Shown piece after piece: positions 7,576-14,622 of a DNA stretch of 37,490 nucleotides. A program made the position numbers and the translations under genes. Every line of letters starts with the position of its first letter. Positions within the stretch are counted from its first letter, which is position 1. A model generated the notes under the pieces. The model was not told the origin of the DNA, ran no database searches, and saw only the letters and a program-made list of their open reading frames with translations. Source of the DNA: Variovorax sp. (GTDB lineage: Bacteria; Pseudomonadota; Gammaproteobacteria; Burkholderiales; Burkholderiaceae_C); assembly GCA_004210915.1 (NCBI GenBank), contig SEGS01000032.1:1-37490 (forward strand), in the 5' to 3' direction.

Positions 7576-8346
7576 TTACTGCGCGGTCCAGCCGCCATCC
7601 ATCGCCCACGCGACGCCACGCACTTGGTCGGCCGCGGGCGAACAGAGGAAAGTTGCCAGCCCGCCCAACTGGTCGACGGTGGTGAACTGCAGTGAAGGCT
7701 GCTTCTCGCCGAGCAGTTCGTTCTGCGCTTGTGTGACGGTGATGCCGTCGCGCGCGGCGCGGTCATCGATCTGCTTTTGCACCAGGGGCGTCAGCACCCA
7801 GCCGGGGCAAATGGCGTTGCAGGTCACACCGGTGCGGGCGGTTTCGAGCGCGACCGACTTGGTCAGCCCGACGATCCCGTGCTTGGCCGCCACATACGCC
7901 GACTTCTGCGCGGACGCGACCAGCCCATGCGCGGATGCAATGTTGACGATGCGGCCCCAGTTGGCTTCACGCATTGCGGGGATGGCCAGGCGGGTGGTGT
8001 GGAAGGCGCTGGTGAGATTGATCGCAATCACTGCGTCCCATCGCTCCACCGGAAAGTCCTCGACCTGGGCGACGTGCTGGATGCCGGCGTTGTTGACAAG
8101 GATGTCGACGCGGCCGAACTTCGATGCCGCGAACTTCATCATGTCTTCGATTTCTGCAGGCTTGCTCATGTCCGCGCCGTGGTACTCGACCTTCACGCCG
8201 AGTGCCGCCACCTCTGTCTGCGGCGTAGTGGCATCGCCGAACCCGTTCAGGACGATGTTCGCGCCCTGCTGGGCGAGCGCCTTGGCGATGCCGAGGCCGA
8301 TGCCACTGGTGGACCCCGTGACGAGGGCGGTTTTGCCTTTGAGCAT
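7576..8346 (-). CDS. bdhA: 3-hydroxybutyrate dehydrogenase
   Basis: NAD-dependent oxidation of (R)-3-hydroxybutyrate to acetoacetate, the step that feeds polyhydroxybutyrate breakdown into central metabolism. A 256-residue classical short-chain dehydrogenase with the Rossmann motif TGSTSGIG (10-17), NNAG (85-88) and catalytic S138, Y151 and K155. Q90 (AGIQH), H140 (SAHG) and a Gln in the TPLVQKQ segment match the substrate-binding set of known HBDHs, which makes this call more specific than a generic SDR. ATG 8346 is preceded by GGAG at a seven-base spacing; an in-frame TTG at 8355 lies too close to that site. It is divergent from the alpha/beta hydrolase. The PHA regulator gene phaR is 4 kb away. 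Confidence 0.93.
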   Translation of the reverse strand: MLKGKTALVTGSTSGIGLGIAKALAQQGANIVLNGFGDATTPQTEVAALGVKVEYHGADMSKPAEIEDMMKFAASKFGRVDILVNNAGIQHVAQVEDFPVERWDAVIAINLTSAFHTTRLAIPAMREANWGRIVNIASAHGLVASAQKSAYVAAKHGIVGLTKSVALETARTGVTCNAICPGWVLTPLVQKQIDDRAARDGITVTQAQNELLGEKQPSLQFTTVDQLGGLATFLCSPAADQVRGVAWAMDGGWTAQ

Positions 8347-8413
8347 GATGATCAATCTCCGGATGAATTAGGATGCAACGAGACCATTATCAGCATCATT
8401 TTTCACGCTTCAC

Positions 8414-9376
8414 ATGACCCAACCTGCGCTGCATCACGTCCTTTGTGAGGATGCTGCCGGTGGCCGTCGAATGGCGTACTGGCAGTGGGGCGACCCGGCC
8501 AGCGCGCATGTGGTTCTTTGCATGCACGGGCTCACGCGGCAGGGGCGGGATTTCGATGCGCTGGCGCAGGTGCTGGTCGCGCGCGCTGGTGGCCAATTGC
8601 GCGTGGTGTGCCCCGATGTGGCAGGCCGCGGTCAAAGCGATTGGCTGCGCAACCCTGCCGGCTATCAGGTGCCTCTGTACGCCGCCGACATGGTGGCCTT
8701 GCTCGGCCGACTCCATCACGAACACGCGATCGAGACGCTGGATTGCATTGGCACCAGCATGGGTGGACTGATCGGCATGGTCCTGGCCGGGCACAAGGAA
8801 CTGCCGCTGCCTCGGCCGGTACGTCGCCTGGTGATCAATGACGTCGGTCCGACCATCGAGGCCGCGGCATTGCAACGGATCGGGCGCTACGTCGGGCAGC
8901 AAGCGCAGTATGCGAACGTGCAGCAGGCCGCCGATGCGCTTTGGCAAATCTCGAACACCTTCGGCCCGCACACGCCTGACGAGTGGTTGGCGTTGTCCCG
9001 CCACATGGTGGTGCCTGCAGCGCAGCGCAGCGCGGATGGCTCGGCGGGATCGGAAGCGATGGTCAAGGCGGGTGATGCGAGTGCCCTAGCGTGGGTTCTG
9101 CACTATGACCCGGCCATTGCCGTGCCGCTGCGCGCCATCACGCCAGAGCTTGCGCAGGCCGGTGAAGCTGTCATGTGGAGTCTCTACGACGCGATCGGCG
9201 CGGAGACGCTGGTCACACGCGGTGCGCAGTCCGATCTGTTGTCGCGGCAGACCGCCCTGGCGATGACGCAGCGTGGGCCGAAAGCGCGGTTGGTCGAGTT
9301 CGATGGCGTGGGGCACGCGCCGACCTTTGTCTCTCCCGCGCAGTCCGACGTCGTCGCTGCCTTTCTGGTGGATTGA
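8414..9376 (+). CDS. Alpha/beta hydrolase
   Basis: A 320-residue soluble alpha/beta-hydrolase-fold protein with no signal peptide. Fold landmarks are the oxyanion loop MHGLTRQGRDF (37-47), DVAGRGQSDWL (68-78) and the nucleophile elbow GTSMGG with S115. A C-terminal GVGHAP supplies the catalytic His near 305, and an Asp in RGAQSD near 275 is a candidate acid. The substrate cannot be told from sequence. It starts 67 bases from bdhA on the opposite strand, so it may share control with 3-hydroxybutyrate metabolism. Its TGA is followed at once by the relA GTG, so the two are likely co-transcribed and perhaps translationally coupled. Confidence 0.85.
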   Translation: MTQPALHHVLCEDAAGGRRMAYWQWGDPASAHVVLCMHGLTRQGRDFDALAQVLVARAGGQLRVVCPDVAGRGQSDWLRNPAGYQVPLYAADMVALLGRLHHEHAIETLDCIGTSMGGLIGMVLAGHKELPLPRPVRRLVINDVGPTIEAAALQRIGRYVGQQAQYANVQQAADALWQISNTFGPHTPDEWLALSRHMVVPAAQRSADGSAGSEAMVKAGDASALAWVLHYDPAIAVPLRAITPELAQAGEAVMWSLYDAIGAETLVTRGAQSDLLSRQTALAMTQRGPKARLVEFDGVGHAPTFVSPAQSDVVAAFLVD

Positions 9377-11617
9377 GTGAAACGCGATTCTTCTTCATTG
9401 CAGAACGTGGCTTCGGCAAGCACTGCTGTGGCCGACCATGCGCTGTCGGCTGCGACCGCCGACAGTGCGCCGGTGATGGAGAACATGCTCGCCCGGGCCC
9501 GCGCTTTTGCGGAGCCGCTGATCGCCGACGAGACGCTGGACACAGGGGAGAACACGCTCGACCATGCCGATGCGGTCGCGACCATTGTCGCCGCCATGGG
9601 TGGCTCGGAGGCCATGCAGGCGGCCAGCTACCTGGTGTATTCGTGCCAGCATCTGAATCGGCCGCAGGAGGTGATCGCCAAAGTCTTCGGCGACAACTTT
9701 GCAGCGCTCGCCGTGGAAACAACGAAGCTGGTGCACGTTCAGAAGCAGGCCCGCTCGGTCACCGCGGGCGTGCACTTGAGCGAGGGCGCGGGCGCGCAAA
9801 CCGAGAACGTGCGCAAGATGCTGCTCGCGTTTTCGCGCGACCTTCGCGTGGTGATGCTGCGCCTCGCCTCGCGCCTGCAGACCCTGCGGCACGCCGCAGC
9901 CAGCAAGCAGCCTGCGTCTGAAAGCGTCGCGCGCGAGTCGCTGCAGGTGTTTGCGCCGTTGGCGAACCGGCTCGGAATCTGGCAGGTGAAGTGGGAGCTG
10001 GAGGATCTTTCTTTCCGGTTCCTCGAGCCAGACACTTACAAGCTCATCGCCCGCCTGCTTGACGAGAAGCGCATCGAGCGCGAGAGCCACATCGAGCACC
10101 TGAGATCGCAACTGGAGTCCGAGTTGCTCGGCCAGGGCATTCGCGCTGCCGTGCAGGGGCGGCCCAAGAACATCTACAGCATAGTCAAGAAGATGCGCGG
10201 CAAGTCGCTTGATTTCGAACAGGTGTTCGACATCCTCGCGCTGCGCGTGGTGGTGGACGACGTCAAGGACTGCTACGCGGCGCTGGCCTGGGTGCACGCG
10301 CGCTTCGAGCCACTCGATGCCGAGTTCGACGACTACATCGCCCGCCCGAAGCCGAACGGCTACCAGTCTTTGCACACCGTCGTGCGGGAGCGCAACGAGG
10401 GCGGTCTCGGCAAACCGGTCGAAATCCAGATTCGCACCGGGCAGATGCACGACCACGCCGAGCACGGTGTGGCCGCGCATTGGGCCTACAAGGAAGCCGG
10501 CCACAAAGGCTATGCGGGCGTGTGGGCCAGCGGCGAATACGACGCGAAGATCGCAGTCTTGCGTCAGCTGTTGGCGTGGGAGCGCGACCTTTCGGACGGC
10601 GAGCAGGGCAGGGGGTTGTTCGACGACCGCATCTATGTGCTCACGCCCGACGCGGCGATCGTCGAACTGCCCCAGGGGGCGACGGCGGTGGACTTTGCAT
10701 ACACCGTACATACCACGCTGGGCCACCGTTGCCGAGGCGCGCGCGTCGATGGCGCGATGGTGCCGCTCAACACGCCATTGGCGAACGGGCAGACCGTCGA
10801 AATCATTGCTGCCAAGGAAGGCGGTCCGTCGCGCGACTGGCTCAACGCCGAACTCGGGTACTTGGCGAGCCACCGGGCGCGTGCGAAGGTCAGGGCGTGG
10901 TTCAACGCACAGATCACCCACGAGACCATGGCGCGCGGGCGAGAAGCGGTCGAGAAGGTGCTGCAACGCGAGGGCAAGACCTCCGTCAAGCTCGACGACC
11001 TGGCATCGCAGTTGGGCTTTAAGTCGGCCGATAGCCTGTTCGAGGTCGTTGGCAAGGACGAGTTCTCGTTGCGCAACATCGAGACCTTGCTGAGGCCTCC
11101 GGAGCCACCGCCGGACGCCGACGACGGCGCGCTGATCCGCAAGTCGCGCGGCAGCGAGAAGAGCGCCAAGGGCGGCGTGCTGGTGGTAGGTGTGTCGTCG
11201 CTCATGACCCAGCTGGCCAAGTGCTGCAAGCCGGCCCCGCCGGATGCGATTCGCGGCTTCGTCACGCGTGGACACGGCGTCAGCATCCACCGGTCCGACT
11301 GCAGCAACTACCGCATGATGGCGAGCCGCGATAGCGAACGCGTGATTGAAGTGGAGTGGGGCGCGTCGCGGCCCGAAGAGAACGCCGTGTACGCGGTCGA
11401 TGTCGCCGTGGAGGCGTCGGACCGACAGGGCCTGCTGCGTGATATTTCAGAAGTACTGACACGCGAAAAAATGAATGTCATTGGTGTGCAGACGCAGTCC
11501 GTGAAGGGCACGGCGTGGATGACTTTTACGGTCGAGATCACGGATGCGGCTCGCTTGACGCAGGTTCTGAACGTCGTGGCCGGTGTGTCGGGCGTGCGGT
11601 CGGCGCGTCGGCGCTGA
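9377..11617 (+). CDS. relA: GTP pyrophosphokinase RelA (synthase-only type)
   Basis: Long RelA/SpoT homologue making (p)ppGpp during amino-acid starvation on the ribosome; 746 residues. The N-terminal HD hydrolase region is degenerate: the metal-binding HD signature is replaced by YSCQHL (88-93), and the later conserved Asp of the ADR-type motif is Ser (LRLASRLQTLR, about 161-171). The synthase domain is intact (GRPKNIYSIVKKM 261-273). It carries the acidic EFDD motif (316-319), typical of RelA rather than the RFKD of bifunctional Rel/SpoT, and PKPNGYQSLHT (324-334). TGS (about 415-480), a zinc-finger region with LAKCCKP and a C-terminal ACT domain (about 670-746) follow. The GTG start touches the upstream hydrolase stop; an ATG at 9476 is a less likely internal alternative. 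Confidence 0.95.
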   Translation: MKRDSSSLQNVASASTAVADHALSAATADSAPVMENMLARARAFAEPLIADETLDTGENTLDHADAVATIVAAMGGSEAMQAASYLVYSCQHLNRPQEVIAKVFGDNFAALAVETTKLVHVQKQARSVTAGVHLSEGAGAQTENVRKMLLAFSRDLRVVMLRLASRLQTLRHAAASKQPASESVARESLQVFAPLANRLGIWQVKWELEDLSFRFLEPDTYKLIARLLDEKRIERESHIEHLRSQLESELLGQGIRAAVQGRPKNIYSIVKKMRGKSLDFEQVFDILALRVVVDDVKDCYAALAWVHARFEPLDAEFDDYIARPKPNGYQSLHTVVRERNEGGLGKPVEIQIRTGQMHDHAEHGVAAHWAYKEAGHKGYAGVWASGEYDAKIAVLRQLLAWERDLSDGEQGRGLFDDRIYVLTPDAAIVELPQGATAVDFAYTVHTTLGHRCRGARVDGAMVPLNTPLANGQTVEIIAAKEGGPSRDWLNAELGYLASHRARAKVRAWFNAQITHETMARGREAVEKVLQREGKTSVKLDDLASQLGFKSADSLFEVVGKDEFSLRNIETLLRPPEPPPDADDGALIRKSRGSEKSAKGGVLVVGVSSLMTQLAKCCKPAPPDAIRGFVTRGHGVSIHRSDCSNYRMMASRDSERVIEVEWGASRPEENAVYAVDVAVEASDRQGLLRDISEVLTREKMNVIGVQTQSVKGTAWMTFTVEITDAARLTQVLNVVAGVSGVRSARRR

Positions 11618-11634
11618 AAGGGCGTTTCTCCTGC

Positions 11635-11640
11635 TATACT
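11635..11640 (+). promoter_or_regulatory. -10 box (TATACT) for tRNA-Val
   Basis: TATACT lies 22 bases upstream of the tRNA-Val 5' end and just after the relA stop. A CTGAAA at 11615-11620 is the nearest -35-like hexamer, but its 14-base spacing is short. The tRNA could also be read from relA. Confidence 0.45.
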
Positions 11641-11661
11641 CGTGGTCTCGAATGCATCCTT

Positions 11662-11738
11662 AGGCGCGTAGCTCAGCTGGTTAGAGCACCACCTTGACAT
11701 GGTGGGGGTCGTTGGTTCGAGTCCAATCGCGCCTACCA
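11662..11738 (+). tRNA. tRNA-Val (GAC)
   Basis: 77-base cloverleaf. The acceptor stem AGGCGCG pairs with CGCGCCT. The D arm is GCTC/GAGC. The anticodon stem CCACC/GGTGG closes the loop TTGACAT, with anticodon GAC at 11696-11698. The T arm is GTTGG/CCAAT around TTCGAGT. A discriminator A and encoded CCA (11736-11738) end it. It reads GUC and GUU valine codons. It lies 44 bases after relA on the same strand. Confidence 0.97.
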
Positions 11739-11956
11739 ATTTCTTCTCTGTAGACAGACCACCTACAGCATCACGGGAAAATCCGGCACTTCATGCCGCT
11801 TCAAACTTTCCCACTTACTGACCGGTTTTGGCATCTGTCGGCATCATCCGTGCCATTGGCGTAGGCTTTAATCCGGCGTAGGGTCAGTTTTTTGCCGAGT
11901 TGAAATCGTGAGCAACTGTGTTACCTTGCTCGCTCAACATCCCATCCCCGATACAG
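11739..11956. other. Structured spacer after tRNA-Val, no gene seen
   Basis: 218 bases, more AT-rich than the surrounding genes. They contain a compound inverted repeat: GGGAAA (11775-11780) with TTTCCC (11807-11812), enclosing CGGCA (11784-11788) with TGCCG (11794-11798). A run of GGCAT/ATGCC-like units follows to about 11855. No T-tract follows the hairpin, so it is not an obvious terminator. No open frame of note starts here. The position next to a tRNA 3' end makes an old integration scar or a small RNA possible, but neither is shown. Confidence 0.4.
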
Positions 11957-12325
11957 ATGAATTCGCCAGCCACGGTCAGCGATCCCGCACTCGATGAGTT
12001 GCGTCTCGCTGCCCTGCTCCGGCAGGCGCCGCTGGAGTTTGCTCGCGTTGTTTACGGTCTGAACGATCGCGCCAACGGCCGGGCAGGCACGATGGCTGCG
12101 GAAGACGTCGCGCGGACTGTTCGGCAAGGTTCTCCCGTGACGCGCGATCGCGCCGAGCAACGCGCCCGTGCCTATCTGCCCACGGCAGGGCATGAGCATT
12201 GCCCGCGTTGCTGGGTGTTCAATGGAGTCAAAAGCCCTCTGCATTTCCGCGATCCTTCAGAGACGCGGCCCGGCTCTGCGCTGTGCAAGGTCTGCGGCGC
12301 TGAATACGCGAGTTCGCCCGATTGA
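11957..12325 (+). CDS. Small zinc-ribbon protein of unknown function
   Basis: 122 residues from the ATG at 11957; the frame also allows a GTG at 11918, which would add an unremarkable 13 residues. The N-terminal 70 residues look helical and Arg/Ala-rich. The C-terminus has two Cys pairs, CPRC (82-85) and CKVC (110-113), spaced like a rubredoxin-type zinc ribbon. No enzyme motif is visible. A nucleic-acid or protein-binding adaptor role is typical of such ribbons, but that is inference. It stands alone between tRNA-Val and phaR, both on the same strand, with 97 bases to phaR. Confidence 0.65.
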   Translation: MNSPATVSDPALDELRLAALLRQAPLEFARVVYGLNDRANGRAGTMAAEDVARTVRQGSPVTRDRAEQRARAYLPTAGHEHCPRCWVFNGVKSPLHFRDPSETRPGSALCKVCGAEYASSPD

Positions 12326-12377
12326 GGGCCGAGGACGGGCAGGGTAAACCTTGTCGCGGCGCAACAAAACGGCTCCC

Positions 12378-12383
12378 TAGAAT
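12378..12383 (+). promoter_or_regulatory. -10-like TAGAAT upstream of phaR
   Basis: TAGAAT ends 39 bases before the phaR start. The only -35-like sequence, TTGTCG at 12351-12356, is 21 bases away, which is longer than usual. A phaR promoter is likely in this 97-base gap, but the exact elements are uncertain. Confidence 0.3.
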
Positions 12384-12422
12384 CGGGCGAACGGCATCGT
12401 CGTCCATGTGAAGGAGTCCGCA

Positions 12423-12956
12423 GTGCAGAGCAAGAAGTCCGGTGCCAAGCCGGTACAACGCGTGATCAAGAAGTACCCGAACCGAAGGCTCTACGACACG
12501 GAAACCTCCACCTACATTACGCTGACGGAAGTTAAGCAACTCGTGATGCGCAGCGCGCCTTTCGTGGTGCGCGATGCCAAAAGCGGCGATGACCTGACAC
12601 GCAGCATCCTTCTGCAGATCATTCTTGAGGAAGAGGCCGGCGGCGCACCGATGTTCACCGAACAGGTGCTGGCCAGCATCATTCGTTTCTATGGCCAGGC
12701 GATGCAAAGCTACATGGGCCCCTATCTGGAAAAAAACATCCAGGCCATGACCGAAGTCCAGGCGCAATTGGCCGACAAGGCGGAGGGCATGACACCAGAG
12801 ATGTGGTCACGCTTCATGACGCTGCAATCGCCGATGCTCCAGGGTTTGATGGGCAATTACGCTGAACAATCCAAGAACGCGTTTCTGCAAATGCAGGAGC
12901 AGATGCAAAAGAATACCGAGCAGGTCCTGGGCGCGTTTGGCCTCAAGCGTCCCTGA
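12423..12956 (+). CDS. phaR: Polyhydroxyalkanoate synthesis regulator PhaR
   Basis: DNA- and PHA-granule-binding repressor that controls phasin synthesis and its own gene. 177 residues. The N-terminal PHB/PHA accumulation regulator DNA-binding domain is recognisable (RVIKKYPNRRLYDTE, about 13-27, and YITLTEVKQLV after it). Next come the granule-associated repeats (FTEQVLASIIRFYGQAM and the following Gln/Met-rich helix). The GTG at 12423 is chosen because AAGGAG at 12411-12416 lies six bases upstream; a GTG at 12408 would place that ribosome site inside the gene. With bdhA in the same window, the host most likely stores polyhydroxybutyrate. No phasin, synthase or depolymerase gene is present here. 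Confidence 0.95.
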   Translation: MQSKKSGAKPVQRVIKKYPNRRLYDTETSTYITLTEVKQLVMRSAPFVVRDAKSGDDLTRSILLQIILEEEAGGAPMFTEQVLASIIRFYGQAMQSYMGPYLEKNIQAMTEVQAQLADKAEGMTPEMWSRFMTLQSPMLQGLMGNYAEQSKNAFLQMQEQMQKNTEQVLGAFGLKRP

Positions 12957-12995
12957 GCACAGTACGTCCCGCGATAGCTGGGACAATACGGGGAT

Positions 12996-14390
12996 ATGAG
13001 CGAAGTTCTCTCCCCCGAAAAAAGTGTCACGGCGGCCATTCCCAAGGTCGGCTTCGTGAGCCTGGGCTGCCCGAAGGCCCTTACCGATTCCGAACTGATC
13101 CTGACCCAGCTGAGCGCCGAGGGCTACCAGACCTCGAAGACCTTCGAAGGCGCCGATCTCGTCATCGTGAACACCTGCGGCTTCATCGACGATGCCGTGC
13201 GCGAAAGCCTCGATACCATCGGTGAAGCGTTGGCGGCCAACGGGCGCGTGATCGTGACCGGTTGCCTCGGCGCCAAGAGCGGCGACGCCGGTGGCAATCT
13301 GGTGCGCCAGATGCACCCCAGCGTGTTGGCCGTGACCGGACCGCATGCCACGCAGGAAGTGATGGATGCGGTCCACGCCAACCTGCCGAAGCCGCACGAC
13401 CCCTTTGTCGACCTCGTGCCGGCGATGGGCATCAAGCTCACGCCGAAGCACTACGCATACTTGAAGATCAGCGAAGGCTGCAACCACCGCTGCACCTTCT
13501 GCATCATCCCCTCCATGCGCGGCGATCTGGTGTCGCGGCCGATCGGCGATGTGCTGAAAGAAGCCAAGGCGCTGTTCGAGGGCGGCGTGAAAGAACTGCT
13601 GGTGATCAGCCAGGACACCTCTGCCTACGGCGTGGATGTGAAGTACCGCACCGGGTTCTGGGACGGGACGCCGATCAAGACCCGCATGCTCGAACTGGTG
13701 CGCACGCTGGGCGAGATCGCCGAGCCCTACGGCGCCTGGGTTCGTCTGCATTACGTGTACCCCTACCCGAGCGTGGATGAGGTGATCCCGTTGATGGCGA
13801 GCGGCCAGGTGTTGCCCTACCTTGATGTGCCACTGCAGCACAGCCACCCCGATGTGCTCAAGCGCATGAAGCGGCCCGCTAGCGGCGAGAAAAATCTCGA
13901 ACGCATCGCGCGCTGGCGCGAGGTGTGTCCCGAACTGGTGATCCGCAGTACTTTCATCGCTGGTTTCCCCGGCGAGACCGAAGAAGAGTTCGAGCACCTG
14001 CTCGATTTCATCCGCGAAGCCGAGATCGACCGCGCAGGGTGCTTTGCCTACAGTTCGGTCGAAGGCGCCACGGCCAACGACATTCCCGGCATGCTGCCGA
14101 TGGAGGAGCGCGAGGCGCGCCGCGCGCGTTTCATGGAAGTGGCCGAGGCAGTCTCGATCGCCAAGCTGCGGCGGCGCATCGGTGCCACCATGCAGGTGTT
14201 GGTCGATTCGGCCCCGGGCCTGGGCCGCAAGGGCGGGGTGGGGCGCACTTACGCAGACGCTCCGGAGATCGATGGCACGGTGCGCCTGCTGCCACCCGAA
14301 AAAATCAGCAAGACGCTGAAAGTCGGTGAGTTCACCAAGGCCCGCATTGTCGGCGCCGAGGGACATGACCTCATCGCTGTACCTGTTTGA
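12996..14390 (+). CDS. rimO: Ribosomal protein S12 methylthiotransferase RimO
   Basis: Radical-SAM enzyme that adds a methylthio group to the conserved Asp of ribosomal protein S12. 464 residues. The N-terminal UPF0004 domain binds the auxiliary cluster through C25, C61 and C90 ([24 protein letters not shown]). The radical-SAM triad is C162, C166 and C169 in [13 protein letters not shown]-terminal TRAM domain covers about the last 70 residues. The [10 protein letters not shown] and [12 protein letters not shown] contexts favour RimO over the tRNA enzyme MiaB. It is 39 bases after phaR, and a two-way terminator follows. Confidence 0.96.
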   Translation: MSEVLSPEKSVTAAIPKVGFVSLGCPKALTDSELILTQLSAEGYQTSKTFEGADLVIVNTCGFIDDAVRESLDTIGEALAANGRVIVTGCLGAKSGDAGGNLVRQMHPSVLAVTGPHATQEVMDAVHANLPKPHDPFVDLVPAMGIKLTPKHYAYLKISEGCNHRCTFCIIPSMRGDLVSRPIGDVLKEAKALFEGGVKELLVISQDTSAYGVDVKYRTGFWDGTPIKTRMLELVRTLGEIAEPYGAWVRLHYVYPYPSVDEVIPLMASGQVLPYLDVPLQHSHPDVLKRMKRPASGEKNLERIARWREVCPELVIRSTFIAGFPGETEEEFEHLLDFIREAEIDRAGCFAYSSVEGATANDIPGMLPMEEREARRARFMEVAEAVSIAKLRRRIGATMQVLVDSAPGLGRKGGVGRTYADAPEIDGTVRLLPPEKISKTLKVGEFTKARIVGAEGHDLIAVPV

Positions 14391-14425
14391 AGTTGCGCCG
14401 ATTGCAAACCGAACAGGCAACAAAA

Positions 14426-14453
14426 AAGCCACCGGAATACGGTGGCTTGCTTT
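14426..14453. terminator. Bidirectional terminator between rimO and tRNA-Leu
   Basis: A perfect 9-base stem, AAGCCACCG (14426-14434) with CGGTGGCTT (14440-14448), around a five-base loop. On the plus strand it is followed by GCTTT after rimO. On the minus strand it is followed by TTTT (complement of A22-A27), giving a clear U-tract for the tRNA-Leu transcript. It can therefore end both convergent units. Confidence 0.85.
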
Positions 14454-14483
14454 GCAGAATCCCGAAGGGTTCTTACTTAAACT

Positions 14484-14568
<85 letters not shown>

Positions 14569-14611
14569 CCACATACCTGCCGAAGCAGTGATGTTTTGAA
14601 TTTCAGGAAAG

Positions 14612-14617
14612 AAGGAG
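14612..14617 (+). promoter_or_regulatory. Strong Shine-Dalgarno (AAGGAG) that decides the rnr start
   Basis: AAGGAG followed by ATCAT and then in-frame ATC AAA AAT AAT. The perfect ribosome site has no ATG, GTG or TTG in the rnr frame at a usable distance, so it points to ATC (14623) as initiator. The nearest ATG (14633) is 15 bases away and out of frame. Confidence 0.6.
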
Positions 14618-14622
14618 ATCAT

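Noticed and set aside
9395..11290. A 631-residue minus-strand frame opposite relA, and a 568-residue one (12807-14513) opposite rimO
   Set aside because: Same shadow effect; no motif, and the sense strand holds complete known proteins.
12957..12995. GTCCC...GGGAC inverted repeat between phaR and rimO
   Set aside because: Five pairs with a nine-base loop and no T-run; too weak to call a terminator or operator.
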